Shown: piece by piece, positions 20,676 through 28,688 of the stretch | Position numbering within the stretch: position 1 is the first letter of the stretch | Layout of the letters: the number at the start of each line of letters is the position of its first letter | NCBI RefSeq assembly: GCF_000746275.1 | Contig: NZ_KN050828.1 | Location: forward strand, 723,384-787,383 | Direction of reading: 5' to 3' | Length of the DNA stretch: 64,000 nucleotides | From: Thermopetrobacter sp. TC1 | GTDB lineage: Bacteria; Pseudomonadota; Alphaproteobacteria; Rhizobiales; Aestuariivirgaceae | The notes under the pieces: generated by a model | The model's input: the letters and a program-made list of their open reading frames with translations, nothing else | Told to the model about the DNA's origin: nothing | Databases searched by the model: none | Made by a program: the position numbers and the translations under genes

Positions 20676-21317
20676 ATGAAGGATCTGCGTCTCATTGCCG
20701 AAGAACTTTCCTGCCGCCGGGGCGGGCGCATGGTTTTCAGCAATCTCTCCTTCGCAGTGGAGTCGGGAGAGATGCTCATCCTGCGCGGGCCGAACGGCGC
20801 GGGGAAAACGTCCCTGTTGCGCACCATCGCCGGGCTGACGCCCCCGGCTTCCGGCCGGCTCATTCTCGAGGGCGGCAGCGATGATCTCACCATTGGCCAG
20901 CAGGCCCATTACATCGCGCATCAGAATGCCTCCAAGCCGCAGCTGAGCGTGCGCGAAAACCTGTATTTCTGGCAGCGATTCCTCGGCGGCGATGAAAGGG
21001 CCATTGCCGCGGCCATGGAGGCCATGGATCTCGTTCATCTCGCCGATTATGACGCCGCCCTGCTTTCCGCCGGGCAAAAGCGGCGGCTGGCCCTGGCGCG
21101 GCTGTTGCTGGCCGAAAGGCCCTTGTGGCTGCTTGATGAACCAACGGTGGGGCTGGATGTCGCCTCAGTGGAACGACTGCGGACGGTGATGGATGCGCAC
21201 CTCAATGCGGGCGGCATCATCATCGCCACCACCCACATCGATCTCGGCATGGCGCAGGCGCGCACCTTCGAATTCCGCGAGGAGCACTGGGCGGTGCAGC
21301 TGGAGGGATTCGACTGA
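20676..21317 (+). CDS. ccmA: Haem exporter ATP-binding protein CcmA
   Basis: A 213-residue ABC ATPase for cytochrome c maturation (system I), which powers release of haem-loaded CcmE. It has Walker A GPNGAGKTS (about 38-46), the signature region LSAGQKRRLALARLLL (about 129), Walker B LWLLDEPTVGLD and the switch His in ATTHIDL. Its last base overlaps the ccmB start (TGATG). ccmC, D, E, F and H are not in the window. Confidence 0.95.
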   Translation: MKDLRLIAEELSCRRGGRMVFSNLSFAVESGEMLILRGPNGAGKTSLLRTIAGLTPPASGRLILEGGSDDLTIGQQAHYIAHQNASKPQLSVRENLYFWQRFLGGDERAIAAAMEAMDLVHLADYDAALLSAGQKRRLALARLLLAERPLWLLDEPTVGLDVASVERLRTVMDAHLNAGGIIIATTHIDLGMAQARTFEFREEHWAVQLEGFD

Positions 21318-21988
21318 TGCTATCGCCATTTCTTTCGGTCATCGGGCGGGACGTGAAGCTGGCCTTCCGGGCCGGTGGCGGCATCGGCACGGCCTTCGGC
21401 TTTTTCCTCACGGTGGTGGTGCTGCTGCCCATCGGCATCGGGCCGGATCAGGCCCTGCTGCAGCGCATCGCCCCGGGCGCACTGTGGATTGCACTGCTCA
21501 TGTCGGTGCTGCTCTCAGCCGATCGCATCTACACCGCCGATTATGAAGACGGCTCGCTGGAAGTCATGGCCATCGGCCCGGCGCCGCTGGAAGTGGTGGC
21601 CCTGGCCAAGGCGCTGGCGCACTGGCTGACGGCGGGGCTGCCCCTGGCCATTGCGGCGCCGCTTCTGGGCTTTCTGCTCAATCTGAGAGCCGATCTCGTG
21701 CCCGGCTTGCTGCTGTCCATGATCACGGGCTCTCTCGCCCTGTCGATGCTGGCCGCTCTCGGCGCGGCCGTCACCGTGGGCCTGCGCAAGGGCGGGCTGC
21801 TCATCTCCCTGCTCATCCTGCCGCTTTACATTCCGCTGATGATTTTTGGCGTCACCGCGTCCACCGGCGGGCAGGCCGGGCCGGACATCTCCACCTCGTC
21901 CTATCTCATTCTCGCCGCGGTGGTTCTGCTTTCTGTTGTGGTTTCGCCGGTGGCTTCAGCTGCGGCCTTGCGGGCGCACATGCGCTGA
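21317..21988 (+). CDS. ccmB: Haem exporter membrane protein CcmB
   Basis: A 223-residue integral membrane protein with six hydrophobic segments. The opening LSPFLSVIGRDVKLAFRAGG, DRIYTADYEDGSLE (about 73) and LPLYIPLMIFG are typical of CcmB, the membrane partner of CcmA. Translation is coupled to ccmA by a one-base overlap. It converges on the RND permease gene with only 6 bp between stops. Confidence 0.95.
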   Translation: MLSPFLSVIGRDVKLAFRAGGGIGTAFGFFLTVVVLLPIGIGPDQALLQRIAPGALWIALLMSVLLSADRIYTADYEDGSLEVMAIGPAPLEVVALAKALAHWLTAGLPLAIAAPLLGFLLNLRADLVPGLLLSMITGSLALSMLAALGAAVTVGLRKGGLLISLLILPLYIPLMIFGVTASTGGQAGPDISTSSYLILAAVVLLSVVVSPVASAAALRAHMR

Positions 21989-21994
21989 TGGCCA

Positions 21995-24900
21995 TTATGC
22001 CGTGGTGTCAGCCGATGATCCAGCTGTACCATGGCGCTTGCGCTTGCCACGCCTGTGCAGGCGGGCGAGAGCGCCTTCCACCAGGGAATAGGCGGCCGGC
22101 ACCACCACAAGGGTGAGCAGCGTGGAGCTGATCATGCCGCCAATGACCGCCACTGCCAGCGGCTGGTTGGTATCGGCGCCTGCGCCATAGCCCAGGGCGG
22201 CCGGCAGCATGGCAACGATGATGGCGGCGGAGGTCATGAGCACAGGCCGCATGCGGATGGGGCAGGCATGCAAAAGCGCCTCGGTGATGCCCATGCCGCG
22301 GGCGCGCATCTGATTAGTGAACTCAATCAGCAGGATTGAGTTCTTGGCCACCAGCCCCATGAGAAGCACCAGCCCGATCATCGAAAAGATGTTGAGGCCA
22401 AGGCCGGCCAGCCACAGGGCCGCCACGCCGCCGGTCATCGCCAGGGGCTGGGCGAGCATGAGCACAAAGGGCTGGATCATGGAATTGAACTGGCTGGCCA
22501 GCACCATGTAGACGAGGATGATGGCGGTGGCGAAGACGAAGGTGATGTAGCCCAGCGTGCGGCCGAATTCCTCAGCGCGGCCAATCATGCGCACGGCATA
22601 GCCCGGCGGCAGGATCTTCGCCGCCTCCTGTTCCACGATCTTCACCGCCGTGCCGAGCGGCACCGTCGGCGTGGCATAGAAGGGGCCGGAATATTTGAGA
22701 TCAAGCCGGGTGATCTCGGCGGGGCCCACCCGTTCCTTCAGCTTAACCACGCTTGAGAGCTGCACGAGCTTTCCCGCGGCGTTGCGCAGATAAAGCGCGC
22801 CGAGGTCCCGCCGTTCGCGCAATTGCCCTTCAAGAGCCTTTAAGCGGATGTCATAGCGCTCCCCGTCTCCGGGCAGATCATTGTACTTGGCAATATCAAC
22901 ACCACCGGCCAGCACATTGAGCGCAAGGGCAACATCAAGCGGCGTCAGACCGGCCTGCGCGGCGCGGATCCTGTCGATCTCCGGCACGAGCTGCGGCATG
23001 TTGAGCTGCAGGTCGAGATCCACCCGCCCCAGCTCGGGATAGGCTTGCAGGCGCTTGAGCAGCTGCCCGCTTGTGCGGGCGACGACTTCGAGGCTGGGCC
23101 CGGAGACCACGAACTGCAAAGGCTCACCGCGTTGCCCGCCAACAACGGGCACCGGCGCGGGAAAGGCCTCAACGCCGGGGATATCAGCCAGCTTGCGCCT
23201 TAGGTCTTCGATGATCGCATACATGTGCCGCCGGCGTTCTTCACGGGGCTTGAGACGCACATAGATCGTGCCGCGATTGACGCGTCCGGTCACGCCGGTA
23301 CCGATGGTGGAGAGATGGCCATCGATTTCAGGCTGCTTCTTCAGAACGGCTTCAATGAGGCGCAGGCGGGTATCCGTGTATTCAAGGGAGGAGCCAAGCG
23401 GTGTCTTGAAGGTGATGACAAAGCGGCCTTCGTCCTCCGGGGGCAGAAAGCTCTTGCCCAACTGGCCGATGAAATAGCCGACAGGCAGAAGCGAGGCGAG
23501 GGCCAAAACCAGCACAAGCCAGCGCACACGCAGGGCTCCTTTCAGCAAAAGGAGATAGCCCCTTTCCATGCCCCTGAAAGCCCGCTCTAAGGCACGTGTA
23601 ATAAGGCCCGGGTTCTGCTGCGGCCGAAGCCAGCGCGCGCAGAGCACGGGCGTGAGCGTCAATGCCACGAACAGCGAAATGAGCACGCCGAAAGTGACAA
23701 CCACGCCAAAGGACCGGAAGAAGCGGCCGATAATACCGCCCATGAACACCACGGGGGCAAAGATGGACACCAGCGTGAAGGTGGCGGCCATGACCGCAAC
23801 CAGAACTTCGCTGCCGCCCTCCGCCGCGGCACGGGCGGGATCGCCCTCAGGCTTCGCCTCCATGTGGCGGTAAATGTTTTCAAGCACGACGATGGCGTCA
23901 TCAACAACCACGCCGATGAGCAAGAGCAGGGCGAGCAGCGTGAGGGAATTGAAGGTGTAGCCGAAGAAATACATCACGGCCACCGCCCCGAGCAGCGAGA
24001 CGGGAATGGCCACCGAGACGATGAGTGTTGCCCGCAGGCTCTTGAGAAAGAGCCAGACAATGAAGGCGGTGAGCACGGTGCCGAGAACGAGGTGTTCCTC
24101 CAGCGCCCGCACCAGCTCGAGGATGAGATCCGATTCATCGGTGGCCACTGACAGGCTCATGCCGGGCGGCAGGCTGGGCACGATCTCGTCCTTCAGGCGC
24201 TGCTTGACGCGATCAATGACGGCAACGGCATTGCTGCCCGTCACCTTCACGATACCCAAGGCAATCGTGGGCCGGTCATTGTAGCGGGCGAGCTTGCGCG
24301 GATCGTCAAGAGCGTCGCGCACGTGCGCGATATCGCGCAGCCGAACGGGCGCACCCTTACGCCAGGTGATGACGAGATCGCGCAAGGCGGCCGGATCATG
24401 GTATTCCAGATCCAGCTTGATCAGCATTTCGCGCGGGCCATTGACCAGCTGACCACCCGGCATCTGGAAATGGCGGGCGGCGAAGGCCTTCATCACGTCC
24501 TGCACCGTCAGCCCGTAGGCGGCCATGCGGAAGACGTCCAGCTCCACGCGGATGGTGCGCTCGCGTCGGCCGGCGATTTTCACCTCCCCGACGCCATCGA
24601 TATTCTCAAGCCGCTTTTTCAGCACGCGGCGGGCATAGAGGCTGAGATCCTTGAGCGTGTGGTTCTCGCCCTGCAGCGCCAGCCAGAGCACGGGAAAGGC
24701 GCCGAATTCCACCTTGCGCACCGAAGGCGCGTCGGCATCCTTCGGCAGCTGGCTGACAACCTGACTGACGCGGGCCTGCACCTCGTTGAAGGCAACGTCG
24801 ATATCCTTGGTGAGCTCGAACATGATGAGCACCACCGAGGCGTTGGGCAGGGAGCGGGAGGTGATATGGCGAATGCCGGGCACGGCATTGACGGCGGATT

Positions 24901-25105
24901 CGATGACGTTGGTGACGCTGGCATCCACCACCTCCGGGCTGGCGCCGGGCAGGGTGGTGACCACGGAGATCATGGGAAAGTCGATGTTGGGATAGCGATC
25001 CACGCCGATGCGCGAAAAGCTGATGACGCCGAAGAGAACGACAACGGCGCTCAGCATGGCGGCGAAAACGTGATGCCGGATGAAAAGGCGGATGAGGGCC
25101 TTCAT
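21995..25105 (-). CDS. RND-family multidrug/solute efflux permease (HAE1/AcrB type)
   Basis: A 1036-residue inner-membrane RND pump with 12 predicted membrane helices and two large periplasmic loops. The proton-relay aspartates are present in GVVVDDAIVVLENIYRH (about residue 405). The first-helix block (FAAMLSAVVVLFGVISFSRIGVDRYPNIDFP) and the C-half MGLVAKNSILLIEF are typical. It resembles MdtB/MdtC-like pumps more than CzcA metal pumps. Its start overlaps the adaptor stop by 4 bp (ATGA), so it is translationally coupled. No TolC-type gene is near, so it presumably uses one encoded elsewhere. Confidence 0.95.
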   Translation of the reverse strand: MKALIRLFIRHHVFAAMLSAVVVLFGVISFSRIGVDRYPNIDFPMISVVTTLPGASPEVVDASVTNVIESAVNAVPGIRHITSRSLPNASVVLIMFELTKDIDVAFNEVQARVSQVVSQLPKDADAPSVRKVEFGAFPVLWLALQGENHTLKDLSLYARRVLKKRLENIDGVGEVKIAGRRERTIRVELDVFRMAAYGLTVQDVMKAFAARHFQMPGGQLVNGPREMLIKLDLEYHDPAALRDLVITWRKGAPVRLRDIAHVRDALDDPRKLARYNDRPTIALGIVKVTGSNAVAVIDRVKQRLKDEIVPSLPPGMSLSVATDESDLILELVRALEEHLVLGTVLTAFIVWLFLKSLRATLIVSVAIPVSLLGAVAVMYFFGYTFNSLTLLALLLLIGVVVDDAIVVLENIYRHMEAKPEGDPARAAAEGGSEVLVAVMAATFTLVSIFAPVVFMGGIIGRFFRSFGVVVTFGVLISLFVALTLTPVLCARWLRPQQNPGLITRALERAFRGMERGYLLLLKGALRVRWLVLVLALASLLPVGYFIGQLGKSFLPPEDEGRFVITFKTPLGSSLEYTDTRLRLIEAVLKKQPEIDGHLSTIGTGVTGRVNRGTIYVRLKPREERRRHMYAIIEDLRRKLADIPGVEAFPAPVPVVGGQRGEPLQFVVSGPSLEVVARTSGQLLKRLQAYPELGRVDLDLQLNMPQLVPEIDRIRAAQAGLTPLDVALALNVLAGGVDIAKYNDLPGDGERYDIRLKALEGQLRERRDLGALYLRNAAGKLVQLSSVVKLKERVGPAEITRLDLKYSGPFYATPTVPLGTAVKIVEQEAAKILPPGYAVRMIGRAEEFGRTLGYITFVFATAIILVYMVLASQFNSMIQPFVLMLAQPLAMTGGVAALWLAGLGLNIFSMIGLVLLMGLVAKNSILLIEFTNQMRARGMGITEALLHACPIRMRPVLMTSAAIIVAMLPAALGYGAGADTNQPLAVAVIGGMISSTLLTLVVVPAAYSLVEGALARLHRRGKRKRHGTAGSSADTTA

Positions 25106-26244
25106 GAGCGGGGTGCTCCCTGCCTGGCCAGGCGAACCTTCATGCCATCGGTGAGGAAACCGGCGCCATCAACAACGATGCGTTCCCCGCCCTTCAGCCC
25201 GGAGAGAATTTCAACGCCTGCTTCCGTGGAAATGCCGGTTTTCACAGGCACCGCGCGCACCCGATCCCTATTGAGCACGAAGACGACAGCCCCATCGGCG
25301 CGCAGGACAAGGGCGGGGCGCGGCACGAGAATGGCCGCCGGCACCTTTCGGATGCGCACCCGGCCGATGATGCTGGCGCCGGGGCGCCAGGCATGGATGT
25401 TGTCGAAGGTGACAAGCGCAAAAACGGCGCGTGATGCAGCGTCCACCGCCGGGGAGATGCGGGTGATTTCGGCGCGGACCGGATGATTGGGATCGGCCGG
25501 GTTTTCAAGACGCACAGGCAAGCCGGCCTTGAGCCGGGTGCTGAGAATTTCCGCAAAAGGAAGCCGTGCGCGCAGTCTGTCCGTGGCGATGAGGGCAAAG
25601 GCGGGCCTGCCGGGCGCAATATAGTCCCCTTGCGAGACGAAGCGCCTGCCAACGCGGCCATTGACGGGGCTGCGTATGATGGTGCGCGCCAGTTGCCGCC
25701 GCGCCTGATCAAGAGCGGCACGGGCAACATCCCGTTGCGCCTTCAAGGCATCATAGGCGGCGCGGGCATCATCCAGACTTGAGCGCGGGGCACTGTCCGT
25801 GCGCACAAGGCGCTCCAGACGCTGCAGTTTGAGGCGGGCGCCGCGCAAGAGGGCTTCCGCCTGTGCTAGCTGGGCCTCGGCACGGGCAACAGCAATACGA
25901 TAATCGGCATCGTCAATGAGGGCGAGGGGCTGTCCGGCCGTTATCGTATCGCCCTCATCAACGAGAACACGTTTGATGCGCCCGGCCACTTCCGCCGCCA
26001 CGGTGGGCGTGGCGACGGCTTCCAGCGTGCCGGTGGCCACGCGCCAGTCCTCCAGCATCTGCGGGCGCACGGTCATGACCGTCACCACCGGCGCATGCTC
26101 CGATGCATCTTTCGAGGAAGCAGGCGCGATCGCTTTTTCATCGGCCGCAAGGGTTAGGGAGGCGGATGCGGCGAAAGCGAGAGCAGCCAGGCTGCGCATC
26201 GCCCAAAGAGAAAACCTGCCCATGATGCCGAAATGCATATGCAT
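25102..26244 (-). CDS. RND efflux periplasmic adaptor (membrane fusion protein)
   Basis: A 380-residue HlyD/AcrA-type adaptor. A signal or anchor helix (about 14-33, WAMRSLAALAFAASASLTLA) is followed by a lipoyl-like half (GTLEAVATPTVAAEVAGRI), an alpha-hairpin (about 118-185, KLQRLERLVRTDSAPRSSLDDARAAYDALK), the second lipoyl half (TIIRSPVNGRVGRRFVSQGDYI) and beta-barrel domains. It lies between the regulator (2-bp gap) and the permease (4-bp overlap). Methionines at residues 3 and 8 are alternative starts. Confidence 0.93.
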   Translation of the reverse strand: MHMHFGIMGRFSLWAMRSLAALAFAASASLTLAADEKAIAPASSKDASEHAPVVTVMTVRPQMLEDWRVATGTLEAVATPTVAAEVAGRIKRVLVDEGDTITAGQPLALIDDADYRIAVARAEAQLAQAEALLRGARLKLQRLERLVRTDSAPRSSLDDARAAYDALKAQRDVARAALDQARRQLARTIIRSPVNGRVGRRFVSQGDYIAPGRPAFALIATDRLRARLPFAEILSTRLKAGLPVRLENPADPNHPVRAEITRISPAVDAASRAVFALVTFDNIHAWRPGASIIGRVRIRKVPAAILVPRPALVLRADGAVVFVLNRDRVRAVPVKTGISTEAGVEILSGLKGGERIVVDGAGFLTDGMKVRLARQGAPRS

Positions 26245-26246
26245 GA

Positions 26247-26879
26247 TCAGGCCTCTTTCAGGGATATGACGGGCGCAGGCTGCGAAGTGTGTTCGGCATC
26301 GGTGCGCCGGGGTTCTCCGGAAGGTGGCGCTTGTGTCTGGCTTGCGCTCAGGTCGGCAAAGGCGCGCAGCATCTCGGGGCGGCGGGACTTGAGAAATTCA
26401 ATGGCGGTTGTGAGCATGACCCGGCCGAAATCGTTGACGAAGCGGGCGCCGGCATGATCGGGCAGATCACAGGCGCATGCCTCCAGCCGGCGCAGCTCCT
26501 CTTCCTGCTCTTCGATGTAGGCATCGTAGATGACGGCGAGATGCGCCGGATCGATGCGATCCATGAACAGCATCTGAAAGAGAAACTCGCTCTTGAACTT
26601 GTCCGGCGCCGGATCGGTGTTCACCGCCTCGTGCAGGGCAGCGCGTCCGCGTTCGGTGATGGAATAGACCTTGCGCTCCGGGCGGCCCGGCTGGGTCTCG
26701 GTGCGCACGCTGACCAGCCCTTCCTTCAGCATTTGCGCAAGGGCCGGGTAGATGGAGCCGAAAGAGGCGTCGATGAAATGGGAAAAGACGCCTTCCTCCA
26801 CCATCTTCTTGATTTCGTAGCCCGTGGCATCGCGCAGGGAGAGGATGCCGAGGCAGAGCGTGCGCACGTTCATGGCCAT
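26247..26879 (-). CDS. PadR-family transcriptional regulator
   Basis: A 210-residue regulator. The winged helix occupies about residues 1-85 (RTLCLGILSLRDATGYEIKKM, SFGSIYPALAQMLKEGLV, PERKVYSITERGRAAL), and a C-terminal helical dimerisation domain (EEQEEELRRLEAC) follows, as in PadR proteins of the long type. ATG 26879 is preferred because GGGAG lies upstream and it fits the family start. As first gene of padR-adaptor-permease it is the likely local repressor of the pump. Candidate operators lie about 60-100 bp upstream. Confidence 0.9.
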   Translation of the reverse strand: MAMNVRTLCLGILSLRDATGYEIKKMVEEGVFSHFIDASFGSIYPALAQMLKEGLVSVRTETQPGRPERKVYSITERGRAALHEAVNTDPAPDKFKSEFLFQMLFMDRIDPAHLAVIYDAYIEEQEEELRRLEACACDLPDHAGARFVNDFGRVMLTTAIEFLKSRRPEMLRAFADLSASQTQAPPSGEPRRTDAEHTSQPAPVISLKEA

Positions 26880-27238
26880 GACGGAAACTCCCGGGCTTGA
26901 ACTGCCGTGTTTTGAAAGGCTTAAGGCGTGTCTCGGATCGATATGTATCGAGTATGCATATATTGGAACGATATACAAGAAGCGGAGCATGCGCCTCATC
27001 GCATGGCCGTTTTGCACCGCATGCAAAGGGTGCCTTTTTGCAGGGGTTCAGAGGCGCACATCCCTGAAAGGCGCGCACAATCCTCTCATCAAGGGCTTCA
27101 GACGGAACGGCAGGAACTGCACCGCTTGCCGGACGGGCACAATCGTGCCACGAACATGTTTTCAGTAGGGCCCTGAAATCTTGCGCATGTGCCGATCGTG
27201 GCGGACGCCATGTTGGAGACAAGAGGAAACGGCCATCC
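26880..27238. other. 359-bp divergent control region (padR / hpnO), no gene seen
   Basis: No coding frame of merit. The padR-proximal part (26930-26980) is strikingly AT-rich with overlapping palindromes, listed separately. The hpnO-proximal part is GC-rich; AGAGGA ahead of ATG 27239 is the hpnO ribosome site. Confidence 0.6.
26938..26976. promoter_or_regulatory. Candidate PadR operator
   Basis: TCGATA-TG-TATCGA (26938-26951) is a perfect 6-bp-arm palindrome. It is followed by the palindrome TATGCATA (26953-26960) and by GATATAC (26970-26976), which echoes the GATATGTAT half of the first site. PadR proteins usually bind AT-rich ATGT/ACAT-type dyads near their own promoter, so this cluster about 60 bp upstream of padR is a likely autoregulatory site. 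Confidence 0.5.
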
Positions 27239-28633
27239 ATGTCCTTCGATCTGAAAGGCCTTGTCGAAACCCACCTCAAGGAGGCCTCGGCGCTTTATGC
27301 CGAGCATGTAAACCCCCGCTTTGCCCGCGCCATGGGGCTGATCGGGTTTGATCGCCGCTTCGTGCGTGCCCGCGGGGCCTATCTGTGGGATGAACAGGGC
27401 CGACGCTATCTCGACATGCTGGCGGGTTATGGCGTGTTCAACATCGGCCGGCATCACCCCGTCGTCGGTCAGGCGCTGAAGGATTTCATGGCGCTTCAAC
27501 TGCCCTCGCTCGTGCAGATGGACCTGCCGGTGCTCGTCGGCCTGGCGGCGCGGGAGCTGAAAAAGCGCGCAGGCTTTGACATGGCGCATGTCTATTTCGG
27601 TTCCACGGGGGCGGAAGCCAATGAGACCGCCATCAAGTTCGCCCGCAAGACCACCGGAAAGGCGCGCATTCTTCATGCCACCTCGGCCTTTCACGGGCTG
27701 ACCACCGGAGCGCTGGCACTGAATGGTTCAAAGATCTTCCGCGAAGGCTTTGGTCCCTTCACCCCCACAGACCAGGTGCCCTTCGGCGATCTTGATGCGC
27801 TTAAAGCCGCCCTTTCCAAGGGAGATGTGGCCGCCTTTTTCGTTGAGCCGATCCAGGGCAAGGGGGTGCACATTCCGCCCCCGGGTTATCTCGCCGAGGC
27901 CTCCCGCCTCTGTCATCAGCATGGCGCCCTGTTCGTGGTGGACGAGGTGCAGACCGGCGTGGGGCGCACCGGCCGTTTCCTCGCCCTGCATCACGAAGAG
28001 GGCGTGGAACCGGACATGATCCTGATGTCCAAGGCGCTCTCCGGCGGATACGTGCCGGTCTCAGCGGTGCTCATGAAAAAGCCCGTGTATGATGCCGTGT
28101 TCTCCTCGCTGGAGCGTTCGGTGGTGCATTCTTCCACCTTCGGCAAGTCCAATTTCGCGGCCACCGCCGTTCTGGCAACCCTGGCCGTGCTGGATGAGGA
28201 GGGGCTGACGGAGCGGGCGGCACGGCTGGGCGCCCTTTTGAAGGATCGGCTTGCAGCAATGGTTGATCGTTATGAATTCCTGCATGCGGTGCGCGGGCGC
28301 GGGCTCATGATCGCCATCGATTTCGGCCCGCCCAAATCCCTAAAGCTGAAAGCGGCGTGGAAAACGGTCCATGCCCTAAGCCGGGATCTCTTCTGTCAGG
28401 CCATCACCATTCCGCTTCTGGAGGATCATGGCATGCTCACGCAGGTGGCCGGGCATGGCATGAACACCATCAAGCTCATTCCGCCGCTGGTGATCAGCGA
28501 GGAGGATGTGAACGATTTCGTCAAGGCCTTTGAGGCGGTCATGGACTCTCTGCACCGGTTTCCGGGCCCGGCATGGGAAAGCCTCTTGCGCATTGCCCGC
28601 AATGCCGGAAGCATGAAAGCACGCGCATCCTGA
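27239..28633 (+). CDS. hpnO: Hopanoid-associated class III aminotransferase HpnO
   Basis: A 464-residue PLP-dependent class III aminotransferase. It shows YFGSTGAEANETAIKFARK (about 119-137), VVDEVQTGVGRTGRF (about 234) and the PLP lysine in MSKALSGGYVPVSA (about residue 264). The N-terminus (HLKEASALYAEHVNPRFARAMGLIGFDRRFVRARG) and C-terminus (HGMNTIKLIPPLVISEEDV) fit HpnO, which makes the amino group of aminobacteriohopanetriol. The specific call relies on hpnN and hpnH directly downstream; ornithine or acetylornithine transaminase is the alternative. argD is a separate gene at 55.6 kb. Confidence 0.85.
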   Translation: MSFDLKGLVETHLKEASALYAEHVNPRFARAMGLIGFDRRFVRARGAYLWDEQGRRYLDMLAGYGVFNIGRHHPVVGQALKDFMALQLPSLVQMDLPVLVGLAARELKKRAGFDMAHVYFGSTGAEANETAIKFARKTTGKARILHATSAFHGLTTGALALNGSKIFREGFGPFTPTDQVPFGDLDALKAALSKGDVAAFFVEPIQGKGVHIPPPGYLAEASRLCHQHGALFVVDEVQTGVGRTGRFLALHHEEGVEPDMILMSKALSGGYVPVSAVLMKKPVYDAVFSSLERSVVHSSTFGKSNFAATAVLATLAVLDEEGLTERAARLGALLKDRLAAMVDRYEFLHAVRGRGLMIAIDFGPPKSLKLKAAWKTVHALSRDLFCQAITIPLLEDHGMLTQVAGHGMNTIKLIPPLVISEEDVNDFVKAFEAVMDSLHRFPGPAWESLLRIARNAGSMKARAS

Positions 28634-28688
28634 ACCGGATGAAACAGAGGAATTTCACCGGCCGGATATCGGACGGCATGAAGGAACC

